The position numbers were made by a program, and so were the translations under genes. From positions 1 through 18,055 of the forward strand of contig CAAGHV010000127.1 in the NCBI GenBank assembly GCA_900769785.1: DNA of 18,055 nucleotides. The letters are read 5' to 3'. Numbering within the stretch: the first letter of the stretch is position 1; each line of letters starts with the position of its first letter. Source of the stretch: Bacteroidales bacterium (GTDB taxonomy: Bacteria > Bacteroidota > Bacteroidia > Bacteroidales > P3). Below the pieces are notes generated by a model that was given only the letters and a program-made list of their open reading frames with translations, was not told the DNA's origin and did no database searches. Below, in pieces: positions 1 to 6,122 of the stretch.

Positions 1-48
1 AAAGAAGAAAAAATAAAAAATACGTTACAAAATAAAAAACCAAACACA

Positions 49-723
49 ATGAGAAAAACTTTTAGATTAATGACATTTGCCTTGGCGGCAACCTTTTTGA
101 CCTTCACCGCTTGTAACCCCAATGACGACGACGAAAACAACCCCTCTACCCCTCCGGTAGAACAACCCGAGCTGAGCTACACCTTCGAGGACGTGGCATC
201 GTGGACTCCGCAAAGCATATTTGCAGGACAAGAGCTGGGATGGGAAGGAGATACCTTGGCTTCGTTTATTGCATTACGCGACTACTACCCCGGATTGGAT
301 GAGTACTATGCCGCTACCGACTATGGTGAAGAGATACCCGAACACGCACTTTTGTTTTCTATCCCATACCAAGTAGGCAACCACACCCGAAACAGTAATT
401 TTGTAACCGACGAAAACGCTGATGAGGTAGTGGCTATTTTTACCTTGGCAGGCACAACCAACTATTTGGGTATTCCTATACCTAAAGCGTGGGTTTCGGA
501 AAATATAAATATAAGCGTAACCAACATTGATATGGCTGCAAAAAAGATTTCCGCAACTATCACCGCCTCAATGAAAGATTACCTTTATATTTTTTCGTAC
601 GGAGATTACGGAAACCCAGACTCGAAAACTTTGACTATAACCATCAAAAATTATCCTTTGGACAACTGGACAGAAATGGATATGAAGAAAATAGCTAAAC
701 TAAAGCAAGCAAAACGTGCATAA
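49..723 (+). CDS. Lipoprotein of a tandem four-copy family, copy 1
   Basis: Function unknown. The 224-residue product starts with a lipoprotein signal (MRKTF, hydrophobic core, lipobox FTAC, Cys22). The residues after the cysteine are acidic (NPNDDDENNP), which resembles Bacteroidota surface lipoprotein export signals, so surface display is inferred. A Pro/Asn/Asp linker leads to the motif ASWTPQ near residue 52, then a variable middle, then a C-terminal half with a strand-like pattern (ISVTNIDMAAKKISATITASM) and a closing basic helix (MKKIAKLKQAKRA). The same order occurs in the next three genes. About 91 bp of linker (124-214) are nearly identical to copy 2, although the rest has diverged. 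The start was chosen because the signal peptide begins there and an A-rich leader precedes it. No promoter is visible in the 48 bases upstream, so the gene may belong to a longer array starting outside the window. Confidence 0.85.
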   Translation: MRKTFRLMTFALAATFLTFTACNPNDDDENNPSTPPVEQPELSYTFEDVASWTPQSIFAGQELGWEGDTLASFIALRDYYPGLDEYYAATDYGEEIPEHALLFSIPYQVGNHTRNSNFVTDENADEVVAIFTLAGTTNYLGIPIPKAWVSENINISVTNIDMAAKKISATITASMKDYLYIFSYGDYGNPDSKTLTITIKNYPLDNWTEMDMKKIAKLKQAKRA

Positions 724-799
724 AAGGATAGCATAAAAAATTACACCACTCGAAAAAATAATAAAACCAATACAATAATATTTTAAATCAGATATAATA

Positions 800-1474
800 A
801 TGAAAAACAAATTCAGATTTTTGACTTTTGCCTTAGTGGCAAGCCTTGTGGCACTTACTTCGTGTAATACCGACGACGACGAAAACAACCCCTCTACCCC
901 ACCGGTAGAACAACCCAAGCTGAGCTACACCTTCGAGGACATAGCATCGTGGACTCCGCAAACCGTAGAATTTGGATACGACACCACTTATATTGACTAC
1001 ATATATGCCGGAGGATATATTTCGCAAAACAACATGAGCTTTTATGAGGCTAACGAAATAATAGGCAATGACCCAATAGCAGGTTACGAGCAACTGAAAA
1101 ATAGTTTCATACTGATGTTTTCAGGAGAAACGGGCGACCAAATTTGGGAGATGGAGCTAATTGGAGGTGTGCCGGTGCTTGATAACGGTGTCATGTATAT
1201 CCAAGGTACCACTCAGCTGATGGGCGAAACAATTCCACTGATATGGCTTTCGGAAAATATGACCATAAGTGTAACAAAATTTGATATAGCAAACCAAAAA
1301 CTATCGTTTACACTTACCGCCACCATGCGCGATATGATAAGTTTGATGATGGGGGCCTCGGGTAGCGACCAAGGAGCAAAAACTTTTACCCTATCGGTAA
1401 AGAATTATCCTATGAGCGATTGGGGCATAGAAGAACTTAAAAAACTTGCCACAAAGATGAAAAAACTAAAATAA
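800..1474 (+). CDS. Lipoprotein of a tandem four-copy family, copy 2
   Basis: Function unknown. It has 224 residues with lipobox LTSC at Cys22 followed by NTDDDENNP, the most acidic post-cysteine stretch of the four and the best match to a surface-export signal. It shares ASWTPQ (about residue 52) and the C-terminal pattern MTISVTKFDIANQKLSFTLTAT, ending in a lysine-rich helix. The middle (about residues 57-150) is only weakly alignable to copy 1. The gene lies 76 bp after copy 1 with no clear TAnnTTTG promoter between them, so co-transcription is likely, and a strong hairpin terminator follows. The linker matches copy 1 almost exactly at the nucleotide level, which suggests a recent duplication or gene conversion limited to that part. 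Confidence 0.85.
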   Translation: MKNKFRFLTFALVASLVALTSCNTDDDENNPSTPPVEQPKLSYTFEDIASWTPQTVEFGYDTTYIDYIYAGGYISQNNMSFYEANEIIGNDPIAGYEQLKNSFILMFSGETGDQIWEMELIGGVPVLDNGVMYIQGTTQLMGETIPLIWLSENMTISVTKFDIANQKLSFTLTATMRDMISLMMGASGSDQGAKTFTLSVKNYPMSDWGIEELKKLATKMKKLK

Positions 1475-1489
1475 ACTCTGCTCAACATT

Positions 1490-1534
1490 AATAAAAGTAT
1501 CGAAAATTTCTTTTTTTCGATACTTTTATTTTTA
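1490..1534 (+). terminator. Rho-independent terminator after lipoprotein pair 1
   Basis: Arms 1490-1506 and 1514-1530 are perfect complements over 17 bp (core AAGTATCG / CGATACTT) around a 7-nt loop, followed by a T-rich run. It separates copies 1-2 from copies 3-4 of the lipoprotein array. Confidence 0.85.
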
Positions 1535-1547
1535 TGCTATCTCACTG

Positions 1548-1573
1548 ATATATATATATATATATATATATAT
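1548..1573. repeat. (AT)13 dinucleotide tract
   Basis: Twenty-six bases of uninterrupted AT repeat lie between the terminator of lipoprotein pair 1 and the promoter of pair 2. The tract ends about 43 bp upstream of the -33-like element, outside the core promoter. Length change by slippage is possible; an effect on expression is only inference. Confidence 0.9.
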
Positions 1574-1616
1574 TACTTTATTTTACAAGCCTACGAAAAA
1601 AAATATTGTCCAGCTC

Positions 1617-1647
1617 TTGGTCAATACAGATATTATGCGTAACTTTG
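1617..1647 (+). promoter_or_regulatory. Bacteroidota-type promoter for lipoprotein copies 3-4
   Basis: A -33-like TTGG (1617-1620) is followed after 19 bp by TAACTTTG (1640-1647), matching the TAnnTTTG -7 consensus. Transcription would start around 1655, giving a leader of about 50 bases before the copy 3 start. Confidence 0.75.
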
Positions 1648-1701
1648 CAACCCGAATAAACTAATTAAAACCGATTATTAATTTTAAAACAGTAAACAAA
1701 A

Positions 1702-2406
1702 ATGAAAAAGACATTCCAACTTTTGGCTTTTGCCTTAGTGGCAAGCCTTGTAGCGTTTACCGCATGCCAGCCCGACGACCCTACCGAAGGTACAAACCCC
1801 GGCGACGGTAGCGAAATAGTAGATGACGAAAACAACAACGACCCCGACATCGTCTTACCAAGCTCCGTTATGTGCGGCTTTGATGGCGCCGTTGATTGGG
1901 GCCCGCAAATGTTTTGGGTAGGAAACGAAGGCGATGACGATGAAGTGTTCCTGATAGCTATAGGAACCAAAGAGTATTGCACTCAACAACAAGCCGAGCA
2001 GATACTAAACCGCATGGACTTTGTTGGCGATGGAATACCTACCGATGCGATAGTAATAGGTTTCTATGGCAAAGAAGGCGTGCAAACTGCCGAAGGTAGC
2101 ATTTTTGAAGAGGAAGGCGACCTTGCCGTAATACTTTACACCGGAACTACAAACATTGATGGCGAGACTTTTGCCACAGGTTGGATTTCAACCAATATGA
2201 GAGTAAACGTAATTGAGTTCGACATGGCGAACAGAACATTTTCTGCCAACATTATTGCCACAATGAAGGACATAATAAATGAAATGACCTACGGCAATAT
2301 GGGAAGCAGCGAAGAAAAAACATTTACAATAAGTTTCAACAATTATGGCTTCCTTGACTGGTATGCAAAGGACCTTAAGAGAATAACAAAACTACTTAAT
2401 AAATAA
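1702..2406 (+). CDS. Lipoprotein of a tandem four-copy family, copy 3
   Basis: Function unknown. It has 234 residues with lipobox FTAC at Cys22, followed by QPDDPTEG and an acidic Gly/Asp/Asn linker. The ASWTPQ motif of copies 1-2 appears here as VDWGPQ (about residue 70). The variable middle is rich in Gly, Asp and Glu. The C-terminal half repeats the family pattern (VNVIEFDMANRTFSANIIAT) and ends in a basic helix (LKRITKLLNK). The signal-peptide DNA shares long identical runs with copy 2, and 27 bp of the linker (1801-1827) are identical to copy 4 (2520-2546). It has its own promoter and lies only 20 bp before copy 4, so the two form one transcription unit. Confidence 0.87.
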   Translation: MKKTFQLLAFALVASLVAFTACQPDDPTEGTNPGDGSEIVDDENNNDPDIVLPSSVMCGFDGAVDWGPQMFWVGNEGDDDEVFLIAIGTKEYCTQQQAEQILNRMDFVGDGIPTDAIVIGFYGKEGVQTAEGSIFEEEGDLAVILYTGTTNIDGETFATGWISTNMRVNVIEFDMANRTFSANIIATMKDIINEMTYGNMGSSEEKTFTISFNNYGFLDWYAKDLKRITKLLNK

Positions 2407-2426
2407 ATTTTTAAACGTATAACACA

Positions 2427-3158
2427 ATGAAAAAGACATTCAAATTTTTGGCTTTTGCCTTAATGGCTAGCCTCGTAGCGTTTACCGCTTGCCAACCCGA
2501 AGATGAAACCGAAAACCCAGGCGACGGTAGCGAAATAGTAGATGACAACAACGATCCCGAAAACCCGGGCGACGATCCTGAAAACCCCGGCGACGAAGAA
2601 CAAACCGGTACTATAACTTGCGATTTTGACGGCGTGGCCGATTGGAACCCGCAGAGCGTGTATGGCGGATACGAAGGGGATGAGAGCGAAACCTTTATCG
2701 AAGTTTTTGCTACAAGAGAGCAAACTTCGTTTGAAGAAGTGTACAATTTCTTTAATGAAGAGGGTATTGATGGAGAAAACTTGCCCGAAGATTGGTTGCT
2801 TATAGGTTTTATGGGCGAAGAAGGTGCCAGAAACATTGATGGTTGTATGCTGATGGAAGAAGTTTCAGATGGAATTTTCCTTTTGACGGGCGATACTACT
2901 ATTGCAGCCATGGGCCTTACACTTCCTACCGGCTGGGTTTCGACCGAACTTACTATCTCTGTTACCGAACTGGATATGGCCAACAAAAAAGTTTCGGCTA
3001 ATATAACAGCTACAATGGCCGACTTTTTTTACATTTTTACCGAGGGTATATTAGGTAACCCCGAAGAAAAAACTTTCACAATTGCTATCAATGATCTTTC
3101 GATAGTCGATTGGTATGCAAACGACTTTAAAAAATTGGCAAAACTGCTGAAGAAATAA
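2427..3158 (+). CDS. Lipoprotein of a tandem four-copy family, copy 4
   Basis: Function unknown. This is the longest copy (243 residues), with lipobox FTAC at Cys22 followed by QPEDETENPGD. The linker carries three PENPGD/ENPGD repeats, an expansion absent from the other copies. Then come the motif ADWNPQ (about residue 70), a variable middle with many Glu and Gly residues, and the C-terminal family pattern (LTISVTELDMANKKVSANIT) with a lysine-rich terminal helix. It follows copy 3 by 20 bp in one operon and ends at a bidirectional terminator. The protein is probably a lipid-anchored beta-rich domain on an acidic stalk, judged from residue pattern only. Confidence 0.87.
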   Translation: MKKTFKFLAFALMASLVAFTACQPEDETENPGDGSEIVDDNNDPENPGDDPENPGDEEQTGTITCDFDGVADWNPQSVYGGYEGDESETFIEVFATREQTSFEEVYNFFNEEGIDGENLPEDWLLIGFMGEEGARNIDGCMLMEEVSDGIFLLTGDTTIAAMGLTLPTGWVSTELTISVTELDMANKKVSANITATMADFFYIFTEGILGNPEEKTFTIAINDLSIVDWYANDFKKLAKLLKK

Positions 3159-3184
3159 AAAAATCTCATAATTGTAATACTAAA

Positions 3185-3229
3185 AACAAAAGCGTCGAAA
3201 CGTAATGTTTCGGCGCTTTTTTGTTTTTT
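3185..3229. terminator. Bidirectional terminator between convergent genes
   Basis: Arms AGCGTCGAAAC (3191-3201) and GTTTCGGCGCT (3207-3217) pair over 11 bp with one G-T wobble around a 5-nt loop. A T run follows on the + strand (3218-3229) and a T-rich stretch follows on the - strand, so it can serve both lipoprotein copy 4 and the convergent HU-like gene. Confidence 0.8.
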
Positions 3230-3247
3230 GCCGCCCATGGCTAGATA

Positions 3248-3835
3248 TTAGCCCTCCAGGTCGCCGCCTGTGTTGCCGCCATTGCCGCCGGGAGTGGTTC
3301 CGCCGGTGTTGTCGTCGCCGGTGTTGTCGCCGTCGGTGTCTAGCACGTAGTCCGAATTTTTAGCTATGCGTTGATATACCTTCTGCGGTTCGCCTGGTGT
3401 ACCATCGGCATTGGGCAGTCCCGGCACTTCGCCAACGAGGGCGTATATGCCTTCGAGTTCCAGCTCGGCGTTGCCGATAGCATCTTTCAGCTCCCTGCAT
3501 GGCAGGAAGCGCACGTTCAGTTGCTTCACCTGTTCTAGGCCTGCGTCGGCCGAGGTACGGGCAGTTTTGTAGCTGATGGTTACATTGAATATCCCCAGGC
3601 CGGGTATTTCTATACTGTGGCCGTTGAGCAGAAAGTGCTGTATGCCGTGCGATAGGGCTTCCATCGATGCAGCCACGTAGGGCTTGGGCACCATGGTGCT
3701 GGAGGCACAGTAGTCTATTATCTTCTCGGCTTTTACAGTATTGTAGCGTATGGGTTTTACAACGAAACCTCTGGAACGGGTTTCCTTATCGGCAATATTG
3801 AACACATCTTGTTCTATTATTTTTACTTTAATCAT
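3248..3835 (-). CDS. HU-like (HU-HIG family) DNA-binding protein with Gly-rich tail
   Basis: A histone-like DNA-binding protein of the Bacteroidota HU-related family (HU fused to a variable tail). The first ~125 residues hold an HU-type core: an N-terminal strand, the helical stretch AEKIIDYCASSTMVPKPYVA, a second helix ALSHGIQHFLLNG, then SIEIPGLGIF, the strand pair leading into the DNA-binding arm. Residues about 125-165 form a short extra segment (ELELEGIYALVGEVPGL). The last ~30 residues are almost only Gly, Asp, Asn and Thr. At 195 residues it is about twice the length of plain HU, as expected for this family. The tail is encoded by GC-rich 15-bp tandem repeats (3302-3331). It is transcribed alone, convergent with the lipoproteins, and may have a general nucleoid or gene-specific role. 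The family call is secure; the cellular target is unknown. Confidence 0.85.
   Translation of the reverse strand: MIKVKIIEQDVFNIADKETRSRGFVVKPIRYNTVKAEKIIDYCASSTMVPKPYVAASMEALSHGIQHFLLNGHSIEIPGLGIFNVTISYKTARTSADAGLEQVKQLNVRFLPCRELKDAIGNAELELEGIYALVGEVPGLPNADGTPGEPQKVYQRIAKNSDYVLDTDGDNTGDDNTGGTTPGGNGGNTGGDLEG
3302..3331. repeat. 15-bp tandem repeat in HU-like tail
   Basis: GCCGGTGTTGTCGTC and GCCGGTGTTGTCGCC stand in direct tandem, followed by a degenerate third unit (GTCGGTGTC). The repeat is in frame, so slippage would lengthen or shorten the Gly/Asp/Asn tail without a frameshift. Confidence 0.8.
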
Positions 3836-4084
3836 GATGTTTTGATTTTTAAATTAATATATTATTTTAACGGCTTTCGATTTGTTATTTTTCAGGGGTG
3901 TTTGCTTCCCGTGGGTAGCGCATTTTTTCAGTTATGGGCGGCATTTGCACATTTTGGGCAGCATGAGCCCTTTTAAAATAAAAAGCGAAATTCATCTGTA
4001 AGGGAATGGGATTTAGGTAAGGTCCTGCTTTTATACAAAGTTGATTACCAGTAAGATTACAACACACCTTGCTTCTACTCTAAG

Positions 4085-4112
4085 GGCTATATATATATTT
4101 ATATATATAGCC
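4085..4112. repeat. AT-rich perfect inverted repeat
   Basis: GGCTATATATATA (4085-4097) and its exact complement (4100-4112) are separated by two bases. The arms are 13 bp. It could extrude as a cruciform or form an RNA hairpin. No T run follows on either strand, so it is not a typical terminator. Confidence 0.8.
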
Positions 4113-4168
4113 TAGGGAAGGCAGGGGAGGGTGGAAAAAAATAAGACCGGGAGGGCGAAAAAATACAG

Positions 4169-4265
4169 CCTACCTGCCCCAAAAAAAGGACCTACCTACA
4201 AAATAAAAGATAGGTAGGTGCAAAGGGGTGCCGGACCTACCTACGGGCATACAAAGGACCTACCT
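4169..4265. repeat. Array of five spaced CCTACCT heptamers
   Basis: CCTACCT occurs at 4169, 4191, 4236 and 4259, and its complement AGGTAGG at 4212. The start-to-start spacings are 22, 21, 24 and 23 bp, close to two helical turns. Three copies extend to GGACCTACCT. The copy at 4190-4198 and the inverted one at 4211-4219 form a 9-bp stem; on the - strand this is followed by CC and seven Ts, so part of the array could also act as a weak terminator. Confidence 0.7.
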
Positions 4266-4267
4266 GC

Positions 4268-4297
4268 TTTTTCTGCAGCAGGCGTGGGGCAGAAAAA
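4268..4297. repeat. 9-bp inverted repeat inside the repeat region
   Basis: TTTTTCTGC (4268-4276) and GCAGAAAAA (4289-4297) are perfect complements around 12 bases. The second arm overlaps the T run of the hydrolase terminator, so the two structures could be alternatives. Confidence 0.6.
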
Positions 4298-4332
4298 AAC
4301 CAAGCCCGGGTTTGGGTCAAACCTAGGCTTGG
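4293..4332 (-). terminator. Rho-independent terminator of the alpha/beta hydrolase gene
   Basis: On the - strand, arms 4332-4318 and 4314-4300 pair over 15 positions (CCAAGCC / GGCTTGG outer stem, one mismatch and one wobble) around a 3-nt loop, followed directly by seven Ts (4299-4293). It lies about 80 bp after the hydrolase stop codon. Confidence 0.75.
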
Positions 4333-4415
4333 AAAAAAAATCCTCGGGCTTGGTTTTTGATTTCTCGCCGTCGGTACAAAAAAGTTCAGGCTTAGTTTTT
4401 GCTTGGCAGCCTAGC
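4332..4415. repeat. 42-bp imperfect direct repeat
   Basis: Two units with a 42-bp period share TCGGGCTTGGTTTTTG (from 4344) and TCAGGCTTAGTTTTTG (from 4386), and weaker matches continue on both sides. A still more degenerate third unit may lie upstream near 4302. The period is a multiple of three, and both strands read open through it, so it may be the remnant of a coding repeat. The right end touches the hydrolase stop codon. Confidence 0.6.
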
Positions 4416-5184
4416 GTTGGCACAAAAACTGCTCCAATGCTTCGACAAAGCCGCCAAAATTGTCGGCATGTACCCAGTGGCCGGCGTTGGGCACTTCGGC
4501 AAGGGTAAAGTTTTGGAACGAGAGGCGTAGCATATCCACCGCCGTGGGGGTTACATAGTCCGACCGTTCGCCCTTCAGCAGCATTAGCGGCACGCCCGAT
4601 ACCGTAGGCAGTGGTATGGGGCGCACAACCTCAGCATATTGGTAGGCAAGCACTTGTGCATTGCACCGCCACTGTATCACACCTTCCGTTCGATGTAGGT
4701 TTTTTAGCAGCAGCGCGGCCATTGAGGGGTTGGGCACAAGAGTTTGAAAATGCTTTTCGGCTTCGGAAAAGGTGCTGAAAGTAGGCAATGGGCGTTGCAA
4801 AATTTCAAACAAGTTTTGCATATTTTCACTCTTCCCGCGCTCGGAAGTAATGTCGATAAGTACAATTTTTTCCATGTCAATATATTTTTTCGTGGCCATG
4901 GTCAGCACAATTTTTCCACCGTAAGAGTGGCCCATCATCACGGGGTTGTGTATGCCGTTGCGACGCAAAAAACGGGCTACCTCCAAGGCCATATCGTCAT
5001 AGGCCAAGGTATTGGTATGAAAAGAGTTGCCATGATTGGGAAGGTCGGGTATTATTACTCTGTAATTAGCCGCAAGGTGGCGTGCCGTGGGCACCCAAAT
5101 ATCCGACGAGCCCAAAATTCCGTGCAAAATAACAAGGGGTTTTCCACTTCCAAAACTACGAAAAAACAAATCTTTGTTGCACAT
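4411..5184 (-). CDS. Alpha/beta hydrolase (YbfF-like esterase family)
   Basis: A cytoplasmic alpha/beta-fold hydrolase of 257 residues, the usual single-domain length. The oxyanion-hole HG is at 21-22 (VILHGILG). The nucleophile elbow GHSYGG places Ser87 as catalytic. The acid is probably Asp209 (GERSDYV) and the base His236 (AGHWVHAD). DLPNHGNS at 47-54 is typical of the YbfF / haloperoxidase-like branch, suggesting carboxylester or thioester hydrolysis; the real substrate cannot be told. There is no signal peptide. The start is supported by the FFRSFGSGKPLVILHG strand order following closely. The gene stands alone, divergent from rnfA, with a terminator behind it. The last ~5 codons overlap the end of the 42-bp repeat. 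Confidence 0.87.
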   Translation of the reverse strand: MCNKDLFFRSFGSGKPLVILHGILGSSDIWVPTARHLAANYRVIIPDLPNHGNSFHTNTLAYDDMALEVARFLRRNGIHNPVMMGHSYGGKIVLTMATKKYIDMEKIVLIDITSERGKSENMQNLFEILQRPLPTFSTFSEAEKHFQTLVPNPSMAALLLKNLHRTEGVIQWRCNAQVLAYQYAEVVRPIPLPTVSGVPLMLLKGERSDYVTPTAVDMLRLSFQNFTLAEVPNAGHWVHADNFGGFVEALEQFLCQR

Positions 5185-5207
5185 GTCAAAAAATAATATT
5201 AATTTTG
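5177..5207 (+). promoter_or_regulatory. Candidate promoter for rnfA
   Basis: TTG (5177-5179), a 20-bp spacer and TAATTTTG (5200-5207) match the Bacteroidota pattern. The -33 part lies inside the first codons of the divergent hydrolase gene. Transcription would begin near 5215, leaving a leader of about 110 bases. Confidence 0.5.
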
Positions 5208-5323
5208 CATTTTGTTTGCGACCTTAAATGTAGGCAGTAGGGAAACGAAGTTTTTTTCAATTTGTTGTACATATCGGGCCGAGGCAATAAAATAAAAATA
5301 ACTGTTATCAAAAACATTCGATT

Positions 5324-5896
5324 ATGGAATATATTCTTATTATTATCGGAGCCATTTTTGTCAACAACGTAGTGTTGGCACAGTTTTTGGCTATTTGTCC
5401 GTTTTTGGGCGTATCGAAAGATGTAAAAAGCTCGTTGGGTATGGGTGGAGCAGTGTTGTTTGTAATGCTTATAGCCACCATGGTTACCTATCTGCTACAG
5501 ACTTATATTTTGGACCCCTTCGGACTTGGATACCTACAGACCATCTGCTTTATTTTGGTAATTGCCGGGTTGGTACAGATGGTGGAAATTATTCTTAAGA
5601 AGATTGCTCCCGCATTATATCAAACTTTGGGAATCTTCCTACCCCTTATCACCACCAACTGTGCGGTGCTGGGTGTGGCCATAATGGTAATACAAAAAGA
5701 GATGACCCTTTTGGAAAGTATCACCTACGCTTGCGGTATAGCCATAGGCTTTACTTTGGCATTGGTAATCTTTGCCGGCATACGCGAACAGCTTGCTCTA
5801 AACAAAGTGCCCAAGGCAATGCAAGGCATACCTATCGCATTGGTTACAGCAGGTATATTGGCAATGGCTTTCATGGGCTTTTCGGGTTTGGTATAA
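5324..5896 (+). CDS. rnfA: Rnf electron transport complex subunit A
   Basis: An integral membrane subunit of the Rnf ferredoxin:NAD+ oxidoreductase, which couples electron transfer to ion pumping. The 190 residues are of normal length, with about six hydrophobic segments. Family-defining stretches are VNNVVLAQFLAICPFLGVS near the start and GIFLPLITTNCAVLGV near 103-118. Cys25 and Cys113 correspond to the two cysteines that, with two from RnfE, bind the intramembrane [2Fe-2S] cluster in Rnf/Nqr complexes; both are intact. The ICPFLGVS form and the sequence after it fit RnfA better than NqrE. No other rnf gene is in the window: a divergent hydrolase lies upstream and a terminator directly downstream. 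The rest of the complex must be encoded elsewhere, which is unusual for a subunit normally found at the end of an rnf operon. Confidence 0.92.
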   Translation: MEYILIIIGAIFVNNVVLAQFLAICPFLGVSKDVKSSLGMGGAVLFVMLIATMVTYLLQTYILDPFGLGYLQTICFILVIAGLVQMVEIILKKIAPALYQTLGIFLPLITTNCAVLGVAIMVIQKEMTLLESITYACGIAIGFTLALVIFAGIREQLALNKVPKAMQGIPIALVTAGILAMAFMGFSGLV

Positions 5897-5918
5897 AGCA
5901 TTTTTATAGTCAAAAAAG

Positions 5919-5960
5919 CAGGAAACAGGCATTTATTGGATGCGTGTTTCCTGTTTTTTT
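5919..5960 (+). terminator. Terminator of rnfA
   Basis: CAGGAAACAGGCAT (5919-5932) pairs with ATGCGTGTTTCCTG (5940-5953) with one mismatch, and seven Ts follow. It shows that rnfA ends its transcription unit. Confidence 0.85.
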
Positions 5961-6041
5961 GCCCTATAAAAGGCAAAAGCACCTTTTGCAAATTATTATA
6001 TAACAGCAATATATAAAATAATAGTAATTTTTTTTCTTTTT

Positions 6042-6075
6042 TTTGCTTGTATATACTAAAAATGTAGTACTTTTG
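6042..6075 (+). promoter_or_regulatory. Promoter of the Ala/Glu-rich lipoprotein
   Basis: TACTTTTG (6068-6075) fits the TAnnTTTG -7 box. TTTG at 6042-6045 or TTG at 6047-6049 could serve as the -33 element, with 22- or 18-bp spacing. The start codon lies 47 bases downstream after an A/T-rich leader. Confidence 0.7.
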
Positions 6076-6122
6076 CAAAATAAATCAATCTAATAGATAA
6101 CATAAAAATAACAACAAAGAAG

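Larger units (their letters stand above)
3836..4410. other. Gene-free, repeat- and hairpin-rich intergenic region
   Basis: This 575-bp stretch lies between two - strand genes. From left to right it holds: an unstructured A/T-rich leader of the HU-like gene; an AT-rich perfect hairpin (4085-4112); a G-rich patch (about 4115-4156); five CCTACCT heptamers (4169-4265), one inverted; inverted repeats at 4190-4219 and 4268-4297; a strong terminator for the hydrolase gene (4293-4332); and a 42-bp imperfect direct repeat (about 4332-4415). Short reading frames exist but have no recognisable domain and overlap the repeats. No TAnnTTTG promoter for the HU-like gene was found here. Confidence 0.7.

Noticed and set aside
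2411..2986. Long Ser/Pro-rich open frame on the - strand opposite lipoprotein copy 4
   Set aside because: It is a shadow of the acidic, codon-biased gene on the + strand, which has a lipoprotein signal and three paralogs.
3885..4067. Open frame of 60 codons on the - strand upstream of the HU-like gene
   Set aside because: It has no signal peptide, domain or promoter, its composition looks like random intergenic sequence, and it lies in a plausible leader.
4169..4265. Regularly spaced heptamers resembling a CRISPR array
   Set aside because: The repeat unit is only 7-10 bp, one copy is inverted, spacers are about 15 bp and there are no cas genes nearby.
4218..4508. Open frame of 96 codons on the + strand across the repeat region
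   Set aside because: It starts with GTG, runs antisense into the hydrolase gene and is built mostly from the repeats and the terminator stem.
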